Positions 1-11,700 of a DNA stretch of 64,000 nt are shown here, piece by piece. A program made the position numbers and the translations under genes. Source of the DNA: Erythrocercus mccallii. Its lineage: Eukaryota > Chordata > Aves > Passeriformes > Dicruridae. Under the pieces are notes generated by a model, which searched no databases, was not told the DNA's origin, and was given only the letters and a program-made list of their open reading frames with translations. Every line of letters begins with the position of its first letter. Within the stretch, counting starts at the first letter, position 1. The stretch covers positions 104,988-168,987 of the forward strand of contig VZRG01001340.1 in the NCBI GenBank assembly GCA_013397435.1, given 5' to 3'.

Positions 1-1085
1 TGCAGCCAGCCTGGGATTTAACCAGAACATTGCTCTTTTCTCATCATTTCTCCCCCAAACCGTGGCAAAAATCTTGTCTCGAGCACATTTCCCTGCCTCC
101 TTCCGCAGTGACACAATTTCAGAGGACAACCCAGTTACAAAACCAGATTTCTGCCCTCAATGTGGTTTTTGTTTGACTCCCTGGCCACAGTTATACATCA
201 CAATAAATTAAATGACTGCTGAGGGACCTTCCTTCCAGACACCATTAGCAGGCAATCAGAAAATTAGCCCACATTCAGACTGGACACTATTCCCCTGACC
301 ACCCTTGGGTCAGGGTTTTTATGAATTTTCCCCACATCATGGATACAAAGTGCTCACTTTAAGGCACAAGAAGTTCTGGAAAACCACAGGAACATGAAAT
401 AGAAGTGGATGTCTCCCCATTCGAGCACAGCTGCAAGAGCCCATTAGATGGTGAAGTAGCAGATGGCCCAAGCAAGAAGTTGAAGATAGAGTGGTTTCCA
501 AAAAGGTTTTTGCTATTTTATACCAATTTTTCAAGCCAGATGCAGACTAGAAATAACCCCAGAACCACGGAGCAGCCTCTCTGTGATAGGTGTCTGTATA
601 TTATATAATTATATATTAACTATAATTATATATTAACTGAAATCTAGTCATGGTAAGATACTGCACATACTTTTAAAGATAAAGTCTAAAAATACATCCT
701 GTGACAATTTTTTTTAAAATATCCACCAAATTTCTGCAATTAGGAGCTCTTTTACATATTCCTATCTATGCAACACCATCCTCAGGCAGTTCGTTGCACT
801 TCTATTTTATATCATTTTATATAACTCTGGGTTCTATGAGAAAATTGGTGCAGTTTCTTCTCCCTTTTTTTTTTTTATTTTTACTTTTTAATCACTCTGC
901 AGCTGGTAGGGAGATGATACACCTCATTATCTTATTGTGTGGGTCATCTAAATTGAGTATTAAGTAATTCTACTTCCCACAGCTTTGGTACAGAGCCAAG
1001 GAGAACTCAGAAAAGTAAAATTCCTGACCTAAAAAAAGAGAGGATGCTTTATATTCTCAGCATAAAAATGAGGTTTCGTACAGAA
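1..1085. other. Intergenic flank, no gene seen
   Basis: Downstream side of C10orf90. Mixed AT-rich sequence with short T and AT runs (about 600-640 and 865-890). No frame here has coding character and no repeat family is recognised. Confidence 0.5.
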
Positions 1086-1275
1086 CCGTGGAATGGTTTG
1101 GGTTGGGAGTGACCTTAAATCCCATCCAGTGCCACTCCTGCTATGGTGACACCTCCCAGTGTCCCAGGCTGCTCCAGCCTGGCCTTGGGCACTGCCAGGG
1201 ATCCAGGGGCAGCCACAGCTGCTCTGGGCACCCTGGGCCAGGGCCTGCCCACCCTCACAGGGAACAATTCCTTCC
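1086..1275 (-). mobile_element. CR1 LINE 3'-end fragment
   Basis: Starts with gaatggtttgggttgg, the reverse complement of the CR1 3' end. It continues through the cccaggctgctccagcctggcc and gggatccaggggcagccacag blocks typical of avian CR1. Only the 3' non-coding tail is present, so it is a dead 5'-truncated copy. Confidence 0.85.
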
Positions 1276-1373
1276 TGATACACATGACAAGCTCATTCCA
1301 ACAGTTTTGTCACAGCTAAACTGAAATTGAAAGAAATAAAACCATCACCTCCCCAAATATCTTCAGTTGGGAG

Positions 1374-1593
1374 ACAAATTCCCCTTCCAGAACCCAACAC
1401 GGGCACAAATTCCCCTTCCAGAACCCAACACGGGCACAAATTCCCCTTCCAGAACCCAACACTGGCACAAATTCCCCTTCCAGAACCCAACACGGGCACA
1501 AATTCCCCTTCCAGAACCCAACACTGGCACAAATTCCCCTTCCAGAACCCAACACTGGCACAAATTCCCCTTCCAGAACCCAACACTGGCACC
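1374..1593. repeat. Minisatellite, 31-bp unit, about 7 copies
   Basis: The 31-bp unit starts at 1374, 1405, 1436, 1467, 1498, 1529 and 1560. Copies are nearly identical and alternate between CGGG and CTGG at one spot. Because 31 is not a multiple of 3, each strand is open in several frames with a 31-residue peptide period (PFQNPT / VGFWKGN). These overlapping frames are repeat artefacts, not proteins. Confidence 0.95.
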
Positions 1594-4500
1594 TCACTCT
1601 CCATGGGCACTGGCACCACACAATGAGCAGCACAGGCTCCTCTCTCTGATAAGGATTTTGGGCAGGGGTTGTTGTGATTTTGGTGCATTTAAACCAAATC
1701 TTAATAAATATTTCCATCCGTGCACTGAGCTCCTCCACCAACAGTAAATTTGATGGATTTTCTGTAGCTGCTTTCATTCTGATCTGGTTTTGTGCTCAGG
1801 TAAATTTGCATTTTGGTTGAAATAAATGCCCTTTTGTTCAAGGGGCTGCAGATGGGGAACGGTCCCAGCTGGGGCCATTTCCTGGTGCTGCCCTGTGGCC
1901 AGGACAGGGGCATCCCACAGGACTCAGCCACATCCCAAAGCAGCAAGGAACTGCCCAGGCTGGAGTCACAGTGCCTGGAGAAATGTGACCCTGTGGGACA
2001 GCCCTGCATCCTGATGAGCTGCAGCAGGGACAAGTGGCCACTCAGTGAGAGAATCACCCAGGCCTCCAAGCACACAGGCACTTCTGTCCCTGCAGTCAAA
2101 GGGGCAAACAGCCCTGCAGATGAGGCTGGCTGTGTTTTCAGCCGTGGAGCTGTCACTGCAAGGGCTGAATCAGGGAATGGTTTCCTCTGGAGAGGGTTGC
2201 CAGGAGCTTTATCCCTGCTTTGGTGGGTTGTTTTCCCTGGAAATCAGCTCTCTCCCAGAAAACATTACACTAAAGTGGCCAGTCCCAGCTATCCAACAAT
2301 AAAACCCCTCAAAAGTCTTACCCAGACTTTCTCCTCATCTTTCTGAGCAGCCGAGGACACTCCAAGATGCAACTAATGACTTATACATGCACCCACCCAG
2401 GGAAATATTTGGGTTTAAATAAATCCCCAGAACCCTTCAGGTTGCAGTGACTTCCAACCCTTGGTGAGGTTTTTCTGTCAGAGGAGATCCATGGTGGCAG
2501 CAAGCAAACAAACACCTGTGAGTTCCCCCTGTGGGCTTCACTTCCATTCCTGCAGAATTGCAGCCCTGTGGGGAGGTTCTGTGGTTGGGAAGGACAATGC
2601 CAAGGCCATGTGCTGACAAATCCACGCAGGCTCTGTGCCTGAATGCCTCCCCAAACCATCCCCAATCTCCCCCAAACCGGCACTGTTATAAATCCTGACG
2701 CGTCCCTCCCAAAGGCACGGCACCGACACCCGGAGACCTTGAGCTCAATCTGCAAATTTCTCCACCAAGAAGGAAAATTCCAGCTTGACAAGGGTGGGTG
2801 ACCTCCAATTTTCCCGTTGTCTGCTGGCAAATGGGCTCTTTGAAGAGCCTGCAAGTCCAAAGGGAGATCCCACCACTTTTTCCCTAACTCTGAACTTCCT
2901 CAAGCTGATGCCTCTTTGTCCAGGGCTATTCCTGGGAGGCTCCTGTTTTCCTGAAGTGACATTTTCCTGCACAGTCCATTTTCGATCACAATGACTGGAT
3001 TGTGGAGCTGAAATGAATGTCAGAATTGTTTGCTGGATACATTACCAGATAATTCTTTTTCTCAAGCCCAGGAAGAGAAATTAGGTTTGCAACAGAGATA
3101 ATTTTTGGTTTTCTGAAGCACAGGTTTTGTACCATGTAAAACATTCCCAGACAGTGATTTGCATCATGCATTTTCCTCGCTAGCTTATTTGTACAAAAGA
3201 AGCTCCACCTCAGACTGCCACAGATTTGTCCTGCAGGTTTTAAAAATCATGTTTAGAGAAAATAAAAACATTTGGAAATAAGCCTTTTACAAACCCAGAG
3301 GATTTTCTTCTTTCACTTGGCTTCATGCTGTGAGCCAGAGGAGCTGCTCCTGAGCCAGGGGAGGTGAGGATGCAGCAGGTGAATGTTGTACCCTGTCCTC
3401 GAGGAGGTCAGTGGAGGTGTCAGTCCCTGGTCAGAGCACCCACGATGATGCCAAGGGGTAAAACCCCACCTGAAGCCCGTGCTGGTCTTACCCAGAAATG
3501 CTCACATCACTCATTTCCTCACAAGGGTCACCTGGGTGCCATGATCTCCAAGGAGGATCAGCTCCTCTACTTGATATTCCCAGCCAGAGAGTGGGAAGCA
3601 TGTCAAATACACATATTATTGATTTACATATATTTGCATAAGGGACACACTATGGCTGGTAGATGAAACCATCTCCCTTGAATTCCTGGGTATCCTGCAG
3701 GATAAATGCCTGATTTCCATGGCAAACACTCTCATTCCCAATGAGGAAGATCCTGTCTCTTCCTCTCTGCCAGAGAAGAAGTGGGAAGAGTTTTGGGGCT
3801 CCCTTCTGGTGTCAGTCCCAGCCCAGGGGACATCCCTGATTATTTTGCTGTGTCCTCCATGGAGACCAAACTCCAAATGTTTTCTCTCCATGCCGTAATA
3901 TCTTGCTGTGGCTTTAGGGTGAGCCTCCAGGCAGGCTAATGTTGTACACTAAAGCAGGGTGAAATGTAAATAATGTTCCTCTCTTTCACAGATGTGCAGG
4001 AAATGATGCACCTGAAGGTACAGACCTGATGAACCAAAGCTGCATTTTCCTGAAGTCAAAAACTCAGAGAGTAAGGACTCAAGGGGGAGAAATGTTCAGG
4101 TTCTACTGAAAGAAAAGAGAATCTGGGCACCGATTCTATAGGAAATGTCTCTGGTCCTAGTGAGCTAGAACAGGATGGAAGCCTGAAGGAGAATCCCTCT
4201 TGGTGTCCCTTCTCTGAGTTCTGCTTGGAGTCATCTGTGGTCCAGCCTTGGCTTTGGGTTCCAGTACAGAATGACTTCCTTGGTTAAAAAGATGTTTTTC
4301 AGGGGAAAAACGCTGGCAGGTCCTTCCTCACTGCCTTACCTTCCACATCCTCTCCCAACGGATGGAACCATTGATGAGTTTTTGGGGATATCTTTCTGGA
4401 ATGCAATTGGTTTGTTCAACAAAGATCTCTGTCTTCTCTGCAGGCAAAAATGAACATCATTATTCCCACGTTATCTGGGAGGCTGCAACACAAAAAGGCC

Positions 4501-4844
4501 AAACAATCCAACAGAAACAGAGCACAAAATATCCCCAGGTCCCTGTGTCCAGCACAGGTCACCCAGCTGGAGGTTATCCCAGTGGCTCACAAACATCCCT
4601 CTTCCAAAAAATCCTGACCTTACACCTCAGGCTGAACTAGGAAAACAAAGCAGAACTATCCAAGGCCAAATTCCAGCCTCATTCGAACCCCTACTCAAAG
4701 TTTGGGCAGCAAAATTTAACACTTGCCGTGGTTTTTAGGGGCAGTGCTTCTTTCCACATGGGATTTGTGGGTACAAAGGCAGGCTCAGGCAGTTTCAATA
4801 ATTGCGTTATATTTAACAGCACCAAATAAAAACACAGCACTTGG
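1594..4844. other. Intergenic stretch, no gene seen
   Basis: GC-moderate sequence with many short chance frames on both strands (for example 1813-2346 plus and 2381-2860 minus). No splice-consistent exon chain, known domain or clear repeat was recognised. Confidence 0.45.
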
Positions 4845-5721
4845 ATCAATATTATCCTCATATTTTATTCCATAAATAAACTCCATTGCTTTGTGAGCTG
4901 CTTGTTTTTACTTCCAACATGTACAAATAAAGATTTTAAATATTTTTTTGGAGGAAACGTGACAGCTGGTTTGAGTTCTGCAAGTTTTTGATGCAAACAT
5001 CCTTCTTGGCACCGCTCCTTCATCTGCCATTTCCACAAACACTTCGTGCTCACAGAAGTGGAGTAAAACGTATGTGACAATGAAAAACGTGAAAAAGCAT
5101 TATAAACAAATATTTAAATATTGGTTTTTAAAGGGAGAACTTGCTAGGTAGTTTCACTCTATGAACAGGACTGGAGTTCTTTAGAAAGCTGAAATATTGG
5201 TCCCTTTTGGAATGTTAAGTATTAATGTGAAACTGCTGTTGCTCTGATGATGTGGTAATGCTATTTCGACTGGTTCCTAAACATAACAAATAACAGTTTT
5301 CTTCAAGGATTTAACTCACAGGAAATCAATTAATAAAATACTTCAGAGAAATAACTTTTCCACATCTTATAAACACTGGGCTATTGCTACAGAGAGGTGT
5401 ACTTTTTTTTAAGAAAAGATTAAGACAAATAATACCCCTGTAATTCAGTATTTGCATTAAAAATTCTTAAAATGATTTCCCGTGGGTAAACTGACCAAAA
5501 GGTGATGCTCTGGAACAGCTGTGCTCCCTTTTAGGCTGTTTTGGATTACTTGAAAGTCGCCTTAAAATTTCAATTGAACCATAAATGATCTTTCTTTATA
5601 CAAAGAGCCAAAGATAAGAGAAATACCTCCAGGTAATTGAGATAAGAGTTAATTTTATGGCTTATCTAGCAGTCAAAGGCATTCAAGATCCAATTAGGAT
5701 GATGGGCAAGAGACTCCTTTG
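4845..5721 (-). other. C10orf90: C10orf90 3' UTR
   Basis: AT-rich sequence between the stop codon and the first AATAAA met on the minus strand. Cleavage is inferred 15-25 nt past the signal, near 4845. The open frame at 4865-5080 on the minus strand lies wholly inside this UTR and is not evidence of a gene. The region contains several ATTTA-like runs but no structure I can name. Confidence 0.6.
4864..4869 (-). promoter_or_regulatory. Candidate poly(A) signal AATAAA of C10orf90
   Basis: TTTATT on the plus strand is AATAAA on the minus strand. It is the first such hexamer downstream of the C10orf90 stop codon. A GT-rich run (gtgctgtgtttttatttgg on the minus strand, about 4825-4808) lies about 40-55 nt downstream, as expected for a cleavage site. 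Confidence 0.6.
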
Positions 5722-5760
5722 TCACTCGGTGTTTCTGTGAAGGAGCTGGTCCAGTAATTG
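5722..5760 (-). CDS. C10orf90: C10orf90 terminal coding exon (exon F)
   Basis: After a pyrimidine-rich acceptor (a T run then gcctag, ending at 5761), 13 codons read QLLDQLLHRNTE and then TGA at 5724-5722. The exon enters in phase 0, which matches exon E. This C-terminal dozen differs from the ALMS1-type ending, as expected for a paralogue. The intron between E and F is only 152 bp. The exon continues as the 3' UTR. Confidence 0.85.
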   Translation of the reverse strand, partial: QLLDQLLHRNTE

Positions 5761-8700
5761 CTAGGCAAAAAAAAAAAATAAAAAATGCAAAAGTGCTTTA
5801 AAATACCATTCAAATCCATGAGGTGATAGAAATCTTTAGTGATACAGGAGTGGCAACCCAGACCTCAAATTTACTGGCTCCATGTGCTCCAGAATGAGCA
5901 GGAAATCCTCACCTTTTTAAACATCTCCACACGCAGCCTGTTGCTCTGGATGATGATGCGCTTCTGTTTCTCTTCTTGTTTCTTTTTAACCTCGGGTAAA
6001 TTGTCATAAATCCTGTCAGGAATTCAGAAAGCAGAGTTCATGTCATCCCTGGGGCTCACAAATAATTAACCTTTTTCCCGTTTTTGGGAGTGTTTGTCTT
6101 CCGTGCGATACGTGTAAGGGGCGTCTCTAAGTACTTGAATTTGATTTATGGCATGAGAATAAGAAATTATTAACAATCGTGGTTTGGTACGAAATCTGGC
6201 TTGTTTCAAATCTTGTTGCAAATTCTGATTTTGGAATCAAAAAAGTAAAGGAAGAGATGGGATCAAGTGATTTTAGTGCAGTAGCTTCTAACGAGCTCAG
6301 TGAAGTTGGATTCAATTTCTAGCAACAAAATTCAAACCAGAATCTGGGCTGTACACTTTTTTTTTTGTATTTTTTTGCCACACAATTAATAGCAAGCAAT
6401 CATTTTCAAGTAATTTTCCAAAATATAAGGAAACCATCATTATAAATCTGCAAACTGTTCACATTTTTTCACGTCATTAGGCACACTTTTTACCAAGGAC
6501 AACACAATCCTGCCATTCTAAAAATAACAGGAGTTGCCATTAAAAAGGTGATTTTTTTTTCCATTAAAATCAGTGATAAAATTCCCAGGATTAAGAAGGG
6601 AAATCTGGACAGTGCTGGTTCTGCATGAGCACAAAGCCTGTTTAGTTCTGGGTTCTCCTCACAATATTTTGCAATTCCAAGTCCTTGAGGCAGCCTGTTT
6701 TGGCTGGGGATTGTGTTTTGGAGAAGAGGAATGGGACACATCTGAAAACAGGGATGAATTCCTCACGGTGGCTTTTGCAGCTTCCCCTGCATGAAGTGCA
6801 AAGCAGTTAAAGATCAGACACCACATTCCTCATAGTTTGCTGCCATTCCCATCCTCTGGGCCATAATCAGGGGGGGAAAAATCCAAAGTGACCTCACTGC
6901 TTCCATTTTTGGGTGTTCAACGTGAGGGACCCGCTGAGGATTTGGTTTTCACGCCATGGGTGCCCCGTGCTCTCTGAAGCTGCTGGGAAAGGGGTGTTGA
7001 AAGAGCCCAAATCTGAGCTGATACAGCAGGAAAAAAAAATAAATCCATGGCCAAACTCTAAACCAGAGGGATTTGTACCTTTTCGATCTCATGTGCATCT
7101 CCTTCTCGGGAATGACCCTTTCCTTTGGTTTGAAGAGGTTATCTGGCAGAGAGAAAATAAAGTTAGCGCTGGAGGGATCTGCTTGTACTGAAATCTCAAA
7201 TGTCATATTCCATGGAGCCACCGTTTGCCAATTCTGGTTAAAGTTTTGAAGGCTGAAGGCCAGATCCAGATCTCCAAATCTCTCCAAATCTTCCTCACAG
7301 GTTCCTGCAGGCAGTTGCACCCCGGCTGCCTCCTCAGTGTGTCAGGAACCTGCCCTGGTACAGTTATTTCTGATTCAATTTACACCTGTTTTGCAGGGCT
7401 GTGGAAAATTATCCGAGCTTTAGAAGGAAGAAAATCACATTACTCCTTCCTGATCAAGTATGAAGAGATCTGTGATAATTCCAATCAGCATTTCCTTGGA
7501 AAAGAGGGAACAGGAACATAATTTCTGATCTGAGCAGTTAGTGGTTCTCAGGAATAACTGATTTTAACACCTTATTTGCAAAAATGGGTCCTGAATGGGA
7601 AGGGAGGGTGTTTGTACAAGGTGGAGAGCCAGGAAATAAATGAGATTCTTGTTGTATCTCTGAGAAAAATCCATGGAATCACAGAATGGTTTGGGTTGGA
7701 AGGGACCACAAAGCTCATCCCATTCCACCCTGCTATGGCAGGGACCCCTCCCACTGTCCCAGGCTGCTCCAGCCCCAGTGTCCAACCTGGCCTTGGGCAC
7801 TGCCAGGGATCCAGGGGCAGCCACAGCTGCTCTGGGCACCCTGGGCCAGGGCTGCCCACCCTGCCAGGGAACAATTCCTGCCCAAAATCCCATCTAAATC
7901 TCCCCACTGTCAGCTTAAAGCCATTCCCTGTGTCCTGTCCCTCCATCCCTTGTCCCCAGTCCCTCTCCAGCTCTCCTGGAGCCTCTTCAGGTCCTGGCAG
8001 GGGCTCTGAGCTCTCTGGACCCTTTTCCAGGCTGAACAATCCCAAATCTCTCAGCCATTCCTCATAGCAGAGATGTTCCATCCTTCCAGTGAAAACCCAA
8101 AGGGAGTTCTGCATCAGATTCAGTTCTGAACTGGAGCAGTTTCCAAAGCACAAACTGAGGAAGGAGAGAGGCTCTGAAGCCTCCTCTGCCTCAGGACTGA
8201 CTTTTCCCCACACAGCAGTTATCTACACTTAATCATCCTTGTTAAATCTTCAGTACACACAAGCCACATGCTCGATTTGCTAGGAAAACATCATTTGTCT
8301 TTTATTTATTAGTGTTCTAATGCTCACTTACATGTTGATTCACTTAAAGGGAATAAACACTTGGATGCTGCTGCTGTCCAAACAACTCTGAAGTGCAGGG
8401 AGCAGATTGTCTGTGACCCAGGGACACCTTCCACTATCCCAGGTTGCTCCAAGCCCTGTCCAGCCTGGCTTTGAACTCCTCCAGGGATGGGGCATGAGGA
8501 CACATTAACGTTCAGCCCTTTGTGTGTAGCCACCAGAACAGGAAAAAACCCATCCAGGGATTTGCAGACCCACTTCCTATTCCATATACAGCATGATAAA
8601 CTGATAAAATGTATTTTTCCTGCCAGTCCTTAAGTCAGGGTGGCCTCTGTTTTCAGTTTCTGGGAAGCACCACAGAGGTTGGGAGCTGTACAGGGGCTGC

Positions 8701-11700
8701 TGCTCCAGAATAATCCTCTGCTGCTGGCACAGAAGGGCATCAGACCCATCACTGCTCTGGAACAAGAGATGTGGCTGTGCAGGGCTCTGAAGGGATGGAT
8801 TCAGGGGAAATCCTCCAAGAAAATAAGAAATCCACCTCGGTTATAAAAATGTGAAGCAGCGTGGAGCCACGAGGTTAATTCTCATGGCCAAACATCCCTG
8901 CAGCATCTCCCAGCTTGCTATTTAAGAGGAAAAAAAACCACCCACATGCAAACATCAAGGCTAATCCTTGATGGATTTTAGGATTAGGATTCAAAAGTTA
9001 AATGAGAAATAAATAAAAAATTGGTAGAAATGAGAAAATAAAAGCCGTGTGCGCATTTAAATGGTTGTTAATCCTCGACACTGAGAAGAAAGCATTTCAG
9101 AGGGGAAGAGCAGCAAACGCTCAGAGCTGAAATAACCTGCCCAGCTCATCGTGGAGACCTGAATTAAAGCCCCTTCCTAGCAAGCAAAGATCAAATGGGC
9201 CATGGGGTAGGCAATTCCCCAAGCTGACAGGCTTCTAAATTGTGTTCTAGCTGTTCCTTATCAAAGCTCCTTATCAGATTTCATAGCCTTGGATAACTTT
9301 TGGAGACAGCAGCTGTGAGTGAGGGAAAAGAAGGGATTTCAGAGCAGACCTTCAGCATGGCCAGGGATGCACCACAGTTAAATAAAGCTTTAAACAGAGA
9401 GGACTGAATCACCTCCTTGGTGTTTTATTCACACCGTGAGAAACTCCTGAGTTTCTGGCGTTTACAAGTGGTCTCACATCTCCACTAAAGTCCGATGCAA
9501 ATGAATGTAAATGGCTCGTCCCTGCAATACATTTTAATTAATGCTAAACTGCACCTCCAAGAGGATGAGTAACTCTGCTGCTTGGCAGGTCGGTAAATAT
9601 TTAGACAGAGAACAGATAAAATGATTGTGTTGGAACCAGCCCCTGACTTCCTATTTACCACTAAATCACTGGAGCACTTAAAAGAGAAAAACAGCGGCAA
9701 AATTTATCAAAGTTTACACAATATGTTTTCTTCTAACATGAATGTGGATTCTCGAAGTTTGGTAGGAGCTAAAATGTGCCTTTGAGGGTGTGTGCAAAGC
9801 AAAGCACTGCTGGTGGTGGATCTCTAATGTAACTGCTTTTTTGCTGAACTGAAAAAGTCATTCACCAAAAACCCAGAGAAATCCTAGGATACAGAACAAT
9901 TTTTTAAACACTGGGGTTTTTTAAATCAACAGTCCCCTAAAAAATAAATTAGCCTTGAATCCGAGATAGGTGTAGAGGTGATGCTGAGCTGGATGTGCCC
10001 ATGGGATTTTCCTGGGTAATCCCAGGGTATTTAAAGCAGTGCCTACACCCAGGGGTGCTGCCCAAACTCTGCACATCCTCTGCCATGCACTCACAGGAAG
10101 GTGGTTCCCAGGTTTTCCAGCTGTTCAGGTCTCTCCTGCTACTACTGAGACCTCCGAGCCTCCTCAATATTTCAGTCTTTATGGAAAACATTACTAATAT
10201 CTCTAAAAAGCTCTTAAGTGGAAAGGTTTATGAAAACATTTTCATATTAGAATAATTGGGGGGATGTTGCAGGAGATTTCAGATTCACAAAGTCAGAACC
10301 TTTCTGAATTCAGAGATTTCAATCTCTGTTGCTCAGAGATTTCATCTCTATCCAAATACTTAAATATTCATGGATTTTATCCAGAAAAAACAAATAAATT
10401 AGCGTGTCACTCGGCCTTCCTAAATCTTTCTAACATCATTAGAGCATATGATCCTAAAAAGCACGTTTTTCCCCAAAAAAGTAGCAGGTTTTGAAGAAGG
10501 TGTGGCAGAGTTAATATTAGTTTAATAATATCTTCAAAAAGGTCGTTCGTCTTCCTAATTCCATTTTCTGACTGCACCTTAGACTTGATTCAGAGCTGCC
10601 ACCCAAAAAGGCCAAGAGAATGGGTGGCCCTATTGAAAGCTTTCATGGGAAAAGGGGAGGGACCCAGATAAAGTCACAGCTGAGCACCAATGTGAAGACC
10701 ACAAGAATACACCTGAGTGGCTGCAGGATTATTGCAAATTCTCTGATTGTCACCTTCTCCTCCCTCAGTCCAAATAAAAACCTCCCTGGCGCAGGGCTGC
10801 TGGAGAAATCCACCCCTGGAAAAGCCAAATAAACAGCAATCCTCTCCCTCCAGGCTCCTGCAGCTCCAAAAAAACATTTGGGGAAGGTTTAGAAGCACGA
10901 CTGGGGGCATATAAATTTTCTCCAAGATATCACTAAAGGTCAAGGCTTTGGGTGCAAATCCAGAGGAACTCAGCAGGCTCCACGGTGAGGTTGAAGGGTA
11001 ACTTCAACTTCCACGGCCAATCCCAAAGAACAACCGCCCCCTCAAAGGCCAGGAAAAAGGAAGGCAGGAGAAAACCCCAAAGGTGCCCGAGAAATGGCGT
11101 TAAACCTCCAAAAGTGCCTGTGCACACCAAGATCACAGGGCTGTTCATTATGCAGATTTAAAGGCCCATAAACAGCTGGTAGTCCTGTCACTGCAGTAAT
11201 TACATTACGGGTTTTGGAGATTTAAATGCAGTTATTTGAACATTGTTCCTATTCAGCTCGTCACAGTGGGATCTCTAATTTGTTCGACACAGTCAGCAGC
11301 AGAGTTGTCTATCTTGGACTAATTAGCACTCTCAAAATTTAGCAGTCACCCCATTACCCAGCACAAAGAGCTGCCTGAGAGTTCTGCAGGTTCTGTGCCT
11401 TCAAAGGGCTCTCGTGACGATCAAACCTCGTGCGGGATAAACATTTTCATTTTCCTGAGATTACTTGCAGCATTTTGTAAAGCCCCGCTCGTGAAGGACA
11501 ATTAAAAACTGGTAAACAACCCGGGGTTTTGAGGATGGGAAGGTAAATGGGAGCTGCACAGATGTTGGCATTTATATGGAAATTATGCTGAATGCCAATT
11601 ATTTCTTTCTCTTACAAGAAAGTGAAGTTGTAACAACACTGTCAAAACACGGGGAAACCCTGCTAGTCAATTAATTTCATGCTATCAATAAAGATGTTTT

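Noticed and set aside
1374..1593. CRISPR-like array
   Set aside because: Units are directly adjacent with no unique spacers, and the genome is a vertebrate.
1293..1777. Repeat protein with FPFQNPT / VGFWKGN motifs on both strands
   Set aside because: Produced by the 31-bp minisatellite, which is open in nearly every frame. There is no unique flanking coding sequence.
4865..5080. 71-codon minus-strand frame near the end of C10orf90
   Set aside because: It falls inside the 3' UTR, just upstream of the poly(A) signal.
7564..8213. 213-codon minus-strand frame
   Set aside because: It is the reverse-orientation CR1 3' UTR plus flanking intron, not a protein.
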